Shown one piece after another: positions 16,191 to 24,312 of a stretch of DNA of 64,000 nucleotides. A program made the position numbers and the translations under genes. The stretch spans positions 3,162,001 to 3,226,000 of the forward strand of contig NZ_CP021422.1 of assembly GCF_002201475.1 (NCBI RefSeq). The letters are read 5' to 3'. The first letter of the stretch is position 1, and each line of letters opens with the position of its first letter. Source of the stretch: Acutalibacter muris. GTDB taxonomy: Bacteria > Bacillota > Clostridia > Oscillospirales > Acutalibacteraceae. The notes under the pieces were generated by a model. The model did not search any database, had not been told where the DNA came from, and worked only from the letters and a program-made list of their open reading frames with translations.

Positions 16191-17603
16191 TTAGTTCTCT
16201 ATATGCCACTGCACGCCCTGTGGTGTGTCCTTCACCACCACGTGCCTTGCCGCCAGTTCGTCGCGTATGGCGTCCGCCGCCGCCCAATCCTTGTTCTTGC
16301 GGGCTTCGGCGCGTTTTGCGATAAGCCCCTCTATCTCCTCAGCCAGCCCGCTGTCCACCGCTGCCTTCCCGCTCTCCGCGCCCTTACCGCTGAGCAGGTC
16401 CAGCCCCAGCACCCGGTCAAAGTCCCCGGCAAGCCAGCGCTTGGTGGCGTCGGTAAGGTCCGACTTCAGCATATCATACAGCACCGTAAGCGCCCCCGCA
16501 GTGTTTAAGTCATTCCCCAGGGCCGCCTTGAACCGCTCTATATAGGGCTCCGCCTTGGCCATATCCGGCTGGCCCCCCTTTCCAAGGGCCGTCACCCGGG
16601 CCGTCAGCTTCTGGTACGCCTGGGCGGCGTTATCAAGACTCTCAAAGGAGAAGGTCAGGGGCTTGCGGTAGTGGGACTGTAGATTAAAGAGCCTGTATAC
16701 CAGCGGGTCATAGCCCTTCTCCTCCAGCAGCGACACCGTCAGCTTCGCCCCCTTGGACTTGCTTATCTTGCCCCCCGCGTCGTTCAGGTGCAGCACATGG
16801 AACCAGTGGGTGCACCAGGAGTGGCCTAAATAGGCCTCGCTCTGGGCTATCTCGTTGGTGTGGTGGGGAAAGGCGTTGTCTATCCCGCCGCAGTGCAGGT
16901 CAAGGTGCTCCCCCAGCTCCCGAAGGCTTATGGCAGAGCACTCGATATGCCAGCCCGGGTACCCAATGCCCCAGGGGCTGTCCCATTTCAGCTCCTGGTC
17001 CTCGAACTTGGACTTTGTGAACCACAGCACAAAGTCCGTCTTATTGCGCTTGTTGCCGTCCTCCTCCACGCTGTCCCGCACGCCCACGGCCAGGTCCTCG
17101 GCGTTCTGGTTGCCAAAGACGTGGTAACGGTCCAGCTTCGACGTGTCAAAGTACACGTTGCCGCCGGCTATATAGGCGTAGCCTTTTGTGAGCAGCGCCT
17201 GCACCATCTCGATAAAATCCTCTATGCGGGTGGTAGCTGGAACCACCGTAGCGGGCTTTCTGATGTTGAGCCTCGCGCAGTCCTCAAAGAAGGCCTTGGT
17301 GTACATATCCGCCAGCTCTAATACGGACTTATGCTCCTTCCTTGCGCCCTTGAGCATCTTGTCCTCGCCGGTGTCCGCGTCCGAGGTCAAATGCCCCACG
17401 TCGGTGATGTTCATCACCCGGTCCACCCTGTAGCCCTCATATTCTAATGCCTTTTCCAGCACATCCTCCATGATATAGGAGCGCAGGTTGCCGATATGGG
17501 CCCGTCCGTAGACCGTGGGGCCGCAGGTATACATCTTCACCACCCCGGGCTCATAGGTGGCAAAGTCCTCCTTCTTCATAGTAAGGGTATTCGTCAGCTT
17601 CAT
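16191..17603 (-). CDS. cysS: Cysteine--tRNA ligase
   Basis: 470-aa class I synthetase that charges tRNA-Cys. N-terminal zinc ligand in MYTCGPTVYG, HIGN ATP motif near residue 36, further zinc ligands in HIECSAI and FPHHTNEIAQSEA, and the KISKSKG loop near residue 268; a helical C-terminal domain follows. Length is normal. It sits four bases after cysE, the usual Firmicutes pairing that links cysteine synthesis and charging. No T-box is possible in the short gaps here. Confidence 0.97.
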   Translation of the reverse strand: MKLTNTLTMKKEDFATYEPGVVKMYTCGPTVYGRAHIGNLRSYIMEDVLEKALEYEGYRVDRVMNITDVGHLTSDADTGEDKMLKGARKEHKSVLELADMYTKAFFEDCARLNIRKPATVVPATTRIEDFIEMVQALLTKGYAYIAGGNVYFDTSKLDRYHVFGNQNAEDLAVGVRDSVEEDGNKRNKTDFVLWFTKSKFEDQELKWDSPWGIGYPGWHIECSAISLRELGEHLDLHCGGIDNAFPHHTNEIAQSEAYLGHSWCTHWFHVLHLNDAGGKISKSKGAKLTVSLLEEKGYDPLVYRLFNLQSHYRKPLTFSFESLDNAAQAYQKLTARVTALGKGGQPDMAKAEPYIERFKAALGNDLNTAGALTVLYDMLKSDLTDATKRWLAGDFDRVLGLDLLSGKGAESGKAAVDSGLAEEIEGLIAKRAEARKNKDWAAADAIRDELAARHVVVKDTPQGVQWHIEN

Positions 17604-17607
17604 ACTT

Positions 17608-18327
17608 TTACTGTCCTTTCAGCTCGTTGACTTTCTTTTCAAGTCGTTCCAATTCTCCCCGGAGCTTGCCCAGCTCCGCCGATTTCTTCGCCATTCGCTC
17701 TATCTCACCGCGGAGTCTGCAAAGCTCCATGGACACCGGGTCCGCCACGTGTATCTGGTCCAGGGTCCGGCTGGGCTGGGCCGCCTCCTGGGGCACCTTC
17801 TCGCCGTTTATGCGCACCACCCTTGCGGGCACGCCCACGGCCGTCGCCCCGGCAGGCACAGCGTCCAGCACCACGGCCCCCGCCGCCACCCGGGCGTTAT
17901 CCCCCACGGTGAAGGGGCCCAGGACCTTGGCCCCGGCCCCTATAAGCACGTTATTGCCCAGGGTGGGGTGCCGCTTGCCCTGGTCCTTGCCCGTGCCGCC
18001 CAGGGTCACGTTCTGGTAAAGGGTGCAGTTGTCCCCTATCTCGGTGGTCTCCCCGATAACGACCCCCATGCCGTGGTCTATAAAGAGCCCCCGGCCTATT
18101 GTGGCCCCCGGGTGTATCTCAATGCCGGTTCTCCTTCTGGAGTGCTGGGAGATGGCCCGTGCTATGAACTTCATGCCGTGGCGCTGGAACCAGTTGGCCC
18201 TTCTATAGGCCCTGACGGCCTTGAAGCCCGAGTAGAGAAAGTACACCTCTAACCGGGATCGGGCCGCCGGGTCCCGCTCCATCACCGCGTCTATATCCTC
18301 TTTGAGCCTTTTGAACAAAGCTCTCAC
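17608..18327 (-). CDS. cysE: Serine O-acetyltransferase
   Basis: 239-aa enzyme making O-acetylserine from serine and acetyl-CoA, the first step of cysteine synthesis. The left-handed hexapeptide-repeat domain is clear ([40 protein letters not shown]), with the catalytic His in IDHGMGVV. The short N-terminal helical region is of the Firmicutes/EpsC type. Unusually, residues about 200-239 form a charged heptad-like coiled coil ([18 protein letters not shown]). It is followed by cysS after four bases, and preceded at 48 bases by a PRPP-synthetase-like gene. Confidence 0.94.
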   Translation of the reverse strand: MRALFKRLKEDIDAVMERDPAARSRLEVYFLYSGFKAVRAYRRANWFQRHGMKFIARAISQHSRRRTGIEIHPGATIGRGLFIDHGMGVVIGETTEIGDNCTLYQNVTLGGTGKDQGKRHPTLGNNVLIGAGAKVLGPFTVGDNARVAAGAVVLDAVPAGATAVGVPARVVRINGEKVPQEAAQPSRTLDQIHVADPVSMELCRLRGEIERMAKKSAELGKLRGELERLEKKVNELKGQ

Positions 18328-18375
18328 CCCTATACGGTTAATTTACCCTATACTATTCCCGGGGATACCGGCGGG

Positions 18376-19557
18376 TTACTGAAACTTCAGCTGCTCGTGC
18401 TGCGACTTTTTATACTCCTCCCGCCGCTTCTCCAAGAGGGCCACCATCTTGGCGTGGGGGTCGATAAGCTGGCTGGTGGAGATGTCGTGGTTTAAAGCCG
18501 ACACATAGTAGGATATGTACTTTGACACGTCCACCTCATAGAACCAGGGCCTGTTCTTCAGCTCCTCGGTGCGGTATGTAAGGTTGGTGCCGAACACCCC
18601 ATCCAGCACGCCGGCCTGATATGCCTTGTCAAAGGTCTCCAGACCCTTTGCGAAGATGGCAAAGGTGGCAAAGCAGAAGAACCTTTTGGCGCCGCGCTTC
18701 TTTACGTTATAGGCGATATCCAGCATGGATTCGCCGGAGGAGATGATATCGTCGGCCACGAACACATCCTTGCCCTTCACGTCAGAGCCCAGGTACTCGT
18801 GGGCCACAATGGGATTGCGGCCGTCCACCACTCTGGAGTAGTCCCGGCGCTTATAGAACATACCCATCTCCACGCCCATCACCGAGGCGTAGAACATATT
18901 TCGGTCCAGGGCCCCCTCGTCCGGGCTTATAACCATAAATTCGTCCCTGTCTATCACCATGTCGGGGAAGCTCTTCAGCATCTTTTTCAGTACCTGATAT
19001 GAGGGCCGCAGGTTGTCAAAGCCCATCAGGGGAACGGCGTTCTGCACCCTGGGGTCGTGGGCGTCGAAGGTGACCACATTCTCCACCCCCATGCGCTGAA
19101 GCTCCTGCAGGGCAAAGGCGCAGTCCAGGGACTCCCTATAGTTCCGCCTGTGCTGTCTGCCGCCGTAGAGCACGGGCATTATCACGTTGAGCCTGTGGGC
19201 CTTGCCGCTGGCGGCCTGGATGATGCGCTTGAGGTTCTGGAAATGGTCGTCCGGGGACATATGGTTCTCCATGCCGAAGTAGGGATATGTGGGGCTGTAG
19301 TTGCCCACGTCCACCACGATGTAAAGGTCATATCCCCTGACGGTCTCCTCGATGATACCCTTAGCGTCCCCGGAGCCGAAGCGGGGACAGCTGCACTTCA
19401 GCCTGAAGCTATCCACGTCCATGCCCGCAGTTCTGGCCCAGCGTACCAGATGCGCGTCGATCTTCTCCCCCAGCTCCTCCGCGCCCTCAAGGGCAATTAT
19501 CCCCAAGGGGGCCACGCGGTCCTCTACGCTAAACAGTGATTGGGCTCTCTCTTCCAT
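18376..19557 (-). CDS. Divergent ribose-phosphate pyrophosphokinase-like protein
   Basis: 393 aa, related to PRPP synthetases but longer than the usual 310-330. Recognisable parts are HMSPDDHFQNLKRI, the PVLYGGRQHRRNYRESL stretch in the place of the usual YARQDR loop, TFDAHDPRVQNAVP, and a PRPP-binding loop FVADDIISSGESMLDIA near residue 285. Start at 19557 is chosen because GGGAAGG precedes it; an upstream in-frame start at 19632 lacks a site. It should make PRPP or be a regulatory relative. Similar long homologues are known in Clostridia. Confidence 0.8.
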   Translation of the reverse strand: MEERAQSLFSVEDRVAPLGIIALEGAEELGEKIDAHLVRWARTAGMDVDSFRLKCSCPRFGSGDAKGIIEETVRGYDLYIVVDVGNYSPTYPYFGMENHMSPDDHFQNLKRIIQAASGKAHRLNVIMPVLYGGRQHRRNYRESLDCAFALQELQRMGVENVVTFDAHDPRVQNAVPLMGFDNLRPSYQVLKKMLKSFPDMVIDRDEFMVISPDEGALDRNMFYASVMGVEMGMFYKRRDYSRVVDGRNPIVAHEYLGSDVKGKDVFVADDIISSGESMLDIAYNVKKRGAKRFFCFATFAIFAKGLETFDKAYQAGVLDGVFGTNLTYRTEELKNRPWFYEVDVSKYISYYVSALNHDISTSQLIDPHAKMVALLEKRREEYKKSQHEQLKFQ

Positions 19558-19710
19558 AAATTCGCCTTCCCTTTCCGCGGGGCGGCCCTCTGGAGCCGCT
19601 TCCGCCTCAACAGTATTTCCTCTCGCGTACATTATAGCATAACGTGCCTATTTCTGCCAATCCAATTTTGAGAAACAAGCCGGGTTTTGTAAAGTTATTT
19701 TAAAGCTGAT

Positions 19711-19750
19711 AAGACCGCCGCAAAAATGTTGAAACTTTTGCAGCGGTCTT
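19711..19750 (-). terminator. Terminator after the GH42 gene
   Basis: Stem AAGACCGC (19711-19718) / GCGGTCTT (19743-19750) with an inner GCAAAA/TTTTGC pairing, nine bases after the GH42 stop. Confidence 0.75.
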
Positions 19751-19758
19751 TCCAGGCT

Positions 19759-21804
19759 TTACTTTATATTTTTAGCTATTGTTACAGAATCATACCCGCG
19801 AAGCTCTACTTTTGCCGCAGGCTGGCCGGTGCGCATATCGGTGCAGCCCTCGGGCAGAGCCACGGTTTTTGGCTCCCCGGTGAAGTTCTGGAGGAACACA
19901 AAGCTCTCCGTGTCCGTCTCCCGCAGGCAGGCCTCCACCCCAAAGGGTATCTCCCCGGGCAGGGCGCGCTTGCACTGCAGATCGGACACAAGGGTACCAA
20001 GGAAATCGGAATAGAAGTCCACCCCAGCCCTGGCGGCCACATAGTAAGCCTGACCCTTACCGTACTCAGCGACGGTCCAGGCGGGCATACCCTTATAGAA
20101 GTCGCTGCCGTAGGTGCCGATAACCTTGGCCTCCTCGGCGTGTATCAGCTCGCAGAGCTCAGTGACCCTATAGCTCTTTCCGTCTTCGGTGATGATGGAG
20201 TTCTCCTCCCCGTCCCACAGGCCGTCTATCTCCTCGTTCCATATGCCGAAGAGCTCGCGGAGACCTCCCCCTGGCCAGCCGCCCAGGTGGCAGAGGTCGT
20301 TCTCGTTTACAAGGCCGGTGTGGTAGGTGCCGACTAAGGCGCCGCCGTCCTTCACGAAAGCCTTCAGCTTCTCCTCAAAGCCCGCACGGAGCATATAGAG
20401 CATGGGGGCCAGCACCAGCTTATACCCCGAGATATCGCTCTCCTCGTCAACAATGTCCACCGGCACGCCCATCTGCCAAAGGGCGCGGTACTGGTCCCGG
20501 ACAGCCTCGGCGTAGTGTATGCCGCAGTTGCGGGGGCCCTGGGCGTTATCCAGCGCCCAGCGGTTCTCCGTGTCAAAGACTATGGCCACGTCGGGGCGCA
20601 CCTCGCTGTTATAAAGGGCCTTGTCCAGAAGCTCCAGGCGCTCGCCCACTTCAGCCACGTCTCTAAAGGCCCGGGTATCCCCGTGGCCCACATGGTCCAC
20701 CACAGCCCCGTGGAACTTCTCGCTGGAGCCCCGGCTCTTTCTGAACTGGAAATACTGCACGGAGTTGGAGCCGTGGCCCACGGCGGACATACTGGCCGCC
20801 AGCTGCATCCCCGGGCGCTTTAATCTTGAAACCGGCTGCCAGTTGGTGGCGCTGGGGCAGGACTCCATTAAGAGGAAGGGCTTCTGCTTTATGGAGCGCA
20901 TAACGTCGTGCCAGAGGGCGTGGTTCTGGGCCTCCTCCACGTCGCCCTTGGCATTGCCCACCCACACCGGGTAGGAGTCCCAGGAGACCACGTCCAGGAT
21001 ATCCCTCCACTTGAAGTAGTTATAGAAATAGAAGTCGTACATCAGGTTGGCGGTTACAGGGATAGAGGGGTCTGCGGCCTTCACCGCGTCCCGCTCCATT
21101 TTGATAAAGTCCCCCACCTGGTCGGTGACAAAGCGCCTCCAGTCGATGCACAGGCCGTGGATTGGGTCTGCGCCCCACATGGTCCTGGGGGTTGGGGGAT
21201 TTATCTCCTCCCAGTTATTATAGGTCTGGGCCCAGAAGTCGGTCCAATACTGCTTGTTGAGGGCGCTGATGTCGCCGTACTTCTTCTTGAGCCACTCCCT
21301 GAAGGCAGCCTTACACAGCTCGCACCGGCACTCCCCGCCATACTCGTTGGACAGGTGCCAGAGTATCACCCCGGGGTGCTTCGCGAAACGCTCCGCCAGG
21401 GTCGTGTTCATGGCTTTGACCTTCTCCCTGTACACCGGGGAGGTATAGCAGTGGTTGTGCCGCTTGCCGGACTCCTCCCTTTTGCCGGAGCCGTCCACCC
21501 GGCGTATCTCCGGGTACTTCTCGCTCATCCAGCGGGGCTTTGCTCCCGAGGGCGTGGCAAGGACAGTGTAGATGCCGTTCTTATAGAGGTTGCCGATGAC
21601 CTCCTCCAGCCAGCCGAACTCGTACCGCCCCTCCTCGGGCTCCAGCTTGGCCCAGGCGAAGATGGCCACGGACACACAGTTAATATGCGCGGCCTTCATC
21701 AGCTCGATATCTTTTTCCAGGATATCGGGCCTGTCCAGCCACTGGTCCGGGTTGTAGTCGCCGCCATGGAGCAGGTGGGGAAACCTGGGTGTTACAGAAG
21801 ACAT
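19759..21804 (-). CDS. Glycoside hydrolase family 42 beta-galactosidase
   Basis: 681 aa, cytoplasmic. The TIM barrel opens with HGGDYNPDQWLDRPDILEKD. The acid/base Glu lies in WHLSNEYGGEC, where the Cys residues (GECRCELC) fit the GH42 zinc cluster. The nucleophile Glu lies in FLLMESCPSATNWQ. The C-terminal half carries the trimerisation (class I glutamine-amidotransferase-like) domain and a beta domain. Length is normal. It follows a flavodoxin-fold gene by 38 bases with RBS GAAAGGGG. Expected to cleave terminal beta-galactosides from short oligosaccharides. Confidence 0.95.
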   Translation of the reverse strand: MSSVTPRFPHLLHGGDYNPDQWLDRPDILEKDIELMKAAHINCVSVAIFAWAKLEPEEGRYEFGWLEEVIGNLYKNGIYTVLATPSGAKPRWMSEKYPEIRRVDGSGKREESGKRHNHCYTSPVYREKVKAMNTTLAERFAKHPGVILWHLSNEYGGECRCELCKAAFREWLKKKYGDISALNKQYWTDFWAQTYNNWEEINPPTPRTMWGADPIHGLCIDWRRFVTDQVGDFIKMERDAVKAADPSIPVTANLMYDFYFYNYFKWRDILDVVSWDSYPVWVGNAKGDVEEAQNHALWHDVMRSIKQKPFLLMESCPSATNWQPVSRLKRPGMQLAASMSAVGHGSNSVQYFQFRKSRGSSEKFHGAVVDHVGHGDTRAFRDVAEVGERLELLDKALYNSEVRPDVAIVFDTENRWALDNAQGPRNCGIHYAEAVRDQYRALWQMGVPVDIVDEESDISGYKLVLAPMLYMLRAGFEEKLKAFVKDGGALVGTYHTGLVNENDLCHLGGWPGGGLRELFGIWNEEIDGLWDGEENSIITEDGKSYRVTELCELIHAEEAKVIGTYGSDFYKGMPAWTVAEYGKGQAYYVAARAGVDFYSDFLGTLVSDLQCKRALPGEIPFGVEACLRETDTESFVFLQNFTGEPKTVALPEGCTDMRTGQPAAKVELRGYDSVTIAKNIK

Positions 21805-21842
21805 GTTATTGCCCCTTTCAGGTTAGATTATAAATTATAGGA

Positions 21843-22619
21843 TTATTTCCTATATGTGACCGTTGTTGACTTTGAAAGCGCGCGTCCCATCTGATATATC
21901 AGCCAGCCCAGGAGCCTCTTGCCCGGGGTCAGCGGTATCCCCGGCGCGTACCTCATGCCCCGATACCTGGGCCAGAAATCGTTGTCTTCGGTGGGGTAGT
22001 CCGTTTTCACGCTTGTCAGCGCTTGGAACAGGTTGAAGGGTATGAGCACGCCCGCCTTTGGCACGTGCATTTTCCCGGAACTCACGTCACGATAGAACTT
22101 TCCGGCTATTTTATAGGTCTTTCGCAGGTCCTTTTCCGTGGGCCTATAGTCGTTCCAGCTGTAGGCCGCCACGGGCAGCTGATAGCACCTGTTGAACCCC
22201 CAGCCGGTAAGGGTCGACGAGAGGGCCTTTGTGGTGCTCCTGGCCATAACTCCCCCGGTGGTGCTTATTATGAGAGCTTTCTTTGTGAAGTATCTGGGGC
22301 GGTGGAGCATAAAAGCCATATGGTCGGTGAAGTTCTTGAGTATGCCGGGCAGGTGCCCCTGGAAGCAGGGCACGGAAAATATCACGCCGTCGCTCTGCTC
22401 TATCAGGTCCATGACCGGCTGGACGGCTCCATTATGCGGGCAGGCCTTATGTCCCAGACGGAAGCAGCCGCTGCACCCGGTGCAGAAGGGCAGGCCCATG
22501 TCCGACAGGTGCACCTCAGTAAAGACGATGGACTTGCCCGCCAGATATTCTTTCGCTTTCTCCGTCAGGAGCCAGGTGTTGCCCCGATGGGGCCCGCCGT
22601 TTATAATAAGTATTTTTAT
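21843..22619 (-). CDS. Flavodoxin-fold NAD(P)H-dependent oxidoreductase; ATA start likely
   Basis: About 258 aa, flavodoxin-like fold with the N-terminal KILIINGGPHRGNTWLLTEK phosphate-binding loop and a Cys-rich CTGCSGCFRLGHKACPHNG segment typical of NADPH-dependent FMN reductases of anaerobes. The start is odd: homologues begin at the residue before KILIING, which here is ATA (22617-22619), with AGGGG ten bases upstream. The only upstream alternative is TTG at 22671-22673, but the promoter -10 (22656-22661) lies downstream of it. So translation starts at ATA, or the start codon has been lost. The GH42 gene follows after 38 bases. Confidence 0.78.
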   Translation of the reverse strand: MKILIINGGPHRGNTWLLTEKAKEYLAGKSIVFTEVHLSDMGLPFCTGCSGCFRLGHKACPHNGAVQPVMDLIEQSDGVIFSVPCFQGHLPGILKNFTDHMAFMLHRPRYFTKKALIISTTGGVMARSTTKALSSTLTGWGFNRCYQLPVAAYSWNDYRPTEKDLRKTYKIAGKFYRDVSSGKMHVPKAGVLIPFNLFQALTSVKTDYPTEDNDFWPRYRGMRYAPGIPLTPGKRLLGWLIYQMGRALSKSTTVTYRK

Positions 22620-22655
22620 AGTTTTGAAACCCCTGTCACTCTGAATTTTTATTTC

Positions 22656-22684
22656 ATTATACCCCTTTTCCAACTAAAGGTCAA
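22656..22684 (-). promoter_or_regulatory. Promoter of the flavodoxin-fold/GH42 genes
   Basis: On the minus strand TTGACC (22679-22684), 17-base spacer, TATAAT (22656-22661). Confidence 0.72.
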
Positions 22685-22730
22685 TAAGCCGCCCGGACAA
22701 AACCAAACTTTATTTGACAGGCTGGGGGTA

Positions 22731-22759
22731 TTGACATAATTTTTTATATTTTGTATGAT
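22731..22759 (+). promoter_or_regulatory. Promoter of the GyrI-like/transglutaminase-like pair
   Basis: TTGACA (22731-22736), 17-base spacer, TATGAT (22754-22759), 41 bases before the ATG. A second TTGACA lies at 22714-22719. Confidence 0.78.
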
Positions 22760-22800
22760 GGAGCTGCCAAGCTTGGATATCATAATTAAGGGAGTTTACT

Positions 22801-23283
22801 ATGGAATACAAAATTGTGAATAAGCCGGCGTTTTCAGTAATAGGCCGGCTTGGCTCCACAGAGGCCGGCGAGGGGTTTATCGCCCGGCTCTGGCAGCAGG
22901 CCAACGAGAATTTTCCCCAAGTCGCACCCCTTGCAAAGAAAAACCCCGACGGCTCCTTCGCCGGGTTCTGGGGGCTTATGTCAGATATGGGCATGAACTT
23001 TGCCCCCTGGGAGGACGGCTTCACCCGCGGGCTCTACCTTGCGGGCGTGGAGGTCGAGAGCGGCGCAGAGGCCCCGGAGGGCTGGGTGAAATGGGACGCG
23101 CCCGCCCGGGAGTATCTCGTCGCCCCGGCGGGGCCGGAGGCCTTTTCCCTTGCGCTGGAGCACATTAAGGAGCAGGGCTGGACCCTCTCGGGGGCAGTGT
23201 ATGACTTTACGGACCCGGGCTCCGGGGAAGCGAGCCAGTATTTTCCCATTGACAAAACTTATGGAAATGAGGTATCATTATGA
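22801..23283 (+). CDS. GyrI-like (effector-binding domain) protein
   Basis: 160 aa, a stand-alone AraC effector-binding/GyrI-like small-molecule-binding domain without a DNA-binding part. Typical elements are the N-terminal YKIVNKPAFSVIGR, the central FWGLMSDMG and the C-terminal DFTDPGSGEASQYFPI. RBS GGGAG precedes ATG and the promoter is at 22731-22759. Its last codons overlap the next gene's start (ATGA), so the two are coupled. Such proteins bind or hydrolyse small cyclic compounds or act as regulators' partners; the role here is unknown. A second member of this family lies at 58797-59276. Confidence 0.85.
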   Translation: MEYKIVNKPAFSVIGRLGSTEAGEGFIARLWQQANENFPQVAPLAKKNPDGSFAGFWGLMSDMGMNFAPWEDGFTRGLYLAGVEVESGAEAPEGWVKWDAPAREYLVAPAGPEAFSLALEHIKEQGWTLSGAVYDFTDPGSGEASQYFPIDKTYGNEVSL

Positions 23284-24179
23284 CAGAGGAAATGCGAAAG
23301 CACTATCTTGAATACGGCCCCTTCACCTATCCGGGGCTGTATGAGGAATATTTTCGGTCTTTGCCGGACGACCCCTCTGAACTGGGGCATCTGATATCCC
23401 ACCAGATAATCCACCGGGTGACCCTTCGGGAGGGCAACAAAAACGCCAACTTCGACCTGCGCTATGGCGACATGGACCGCTGGCCCTGGTATCGCTCCGA
23501 GTGCCAGGACGACATATACCTCACGGCCCCTGCCATAGCCGCCGGGCTCTTCAGGCTGGACGGGCGCGGGTTCGTCCCCGACAGGGCCGTGGAGCATAAG
23601 CTGGTGCTCACCTGCCGGTTCGTGTCGGTGCTGGTGACCTCCATTTATAAGGCAAAGGGAGTGCCCTGCCGCAGCCGGGCAGGCTTCGCGCCGTACATCG
23701 GCGAAAACAGCATGGACCACTGGATAAACCAGGTCTGGCTCCCGCAGGAGGGCCGCTGGCTCACCTTCGACGCGGACGGCTTCTATGAGGGTTTCCCCAT
23801 GCCGGTGACCCAGTACGACATGGAGCCCGGTCAGTTTGACTGGTCCGCCAAAGCCTGGCTGGATATCAGAAGCGGCAAAACGGACGGCGCGCGTTTTCTC
23901 TATGCCGACGGCCTTGGGACCAACGGCCTGCGCTCTGTGGGAAGATACCTCGTGTACGATTTCCACGCTCTGATGAACCACGAGATCTCCTACGTCCTCC
24001 AGCCCAGGTTCATGGAGCCGCTTCTCTTTAGGGGGGAGAGCCTGCCCGAGGAGGACATGGCGCTGCTGGACAAGCTGGCGGAGCTCCTTATGGAGCCGGA
24101 TAAGAACTTTGACAAGCTGCTAAATATTTGGAACACGGAGAGGAAACTCCGTGACCTGACGAGCCCTCTGGTGGGCTAA
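23280..24179 (+). CDS. Transglutaminase-like superfamily protein
   Basis: 299 aa, cytoplasmic. The papain-like triad of transglutaminase-core domains can be placed: Cys in VLTCRFVSVLV, His in MDHWINQVW, Asp in LTFDADG. Many bacterial members are peptidases or amidases. It overlaps the GyrI-like gene by four bases, so both are translated from one mRNA; this pairing hints at a shared small-molecule or peptide substrate. No terminator is obvious before the htrA leader. Confidence 0.75.
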   Translation: MTEEMRKHYLEYGPFTYPGLYEEYFRSLPDDPSELGHLISHQIIHRVTLREGNKNANFDLRYGDMDRWPWYRSECQDDIYLTAPAIAAGLFRLDGRGFVPDRAVEHKLVLTCRFVSVLVTSIYKAKGVPCRSRAGFAPYIGENSMDHWINQVWLPQEGRWLTFDADGFYEGFPMPVTQYDMEPGQFDWSAKAWLDIRSGKTDGARFLYADGLGTNGLRSVGRYLVYDFHALMNHEISYVLQPRFMEPLLFRGESLPEEDMALLDKLAELLMEPDKNFDKLLNIWNTERKLRDLTSPLVG

Positions 24180-24312
24180 AAAATTTCGTAACAGTTTTTT
24201 CAGCTGTTTCTCCGATGAACTTCACACAGTTTTCACAATCATAGGGCATAATATAGTCACAACAAGGGAACAACAAGCACCCCAAGTAAAACTCGAAAGG
24301 AGCGGCTATATT

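Noticed and set aside
18328..18375. T-box riboswitch for cysteine ahead of cysE-cysS
   Set aside because: The gap is only 48 bases and holds no T-box sequence or specifier stem.
22620..22673. TTG start at 22673 for the flavodoxin-fold gene
   Set aside because: It lies upstream of the promoter -10 and has no ribosome site.
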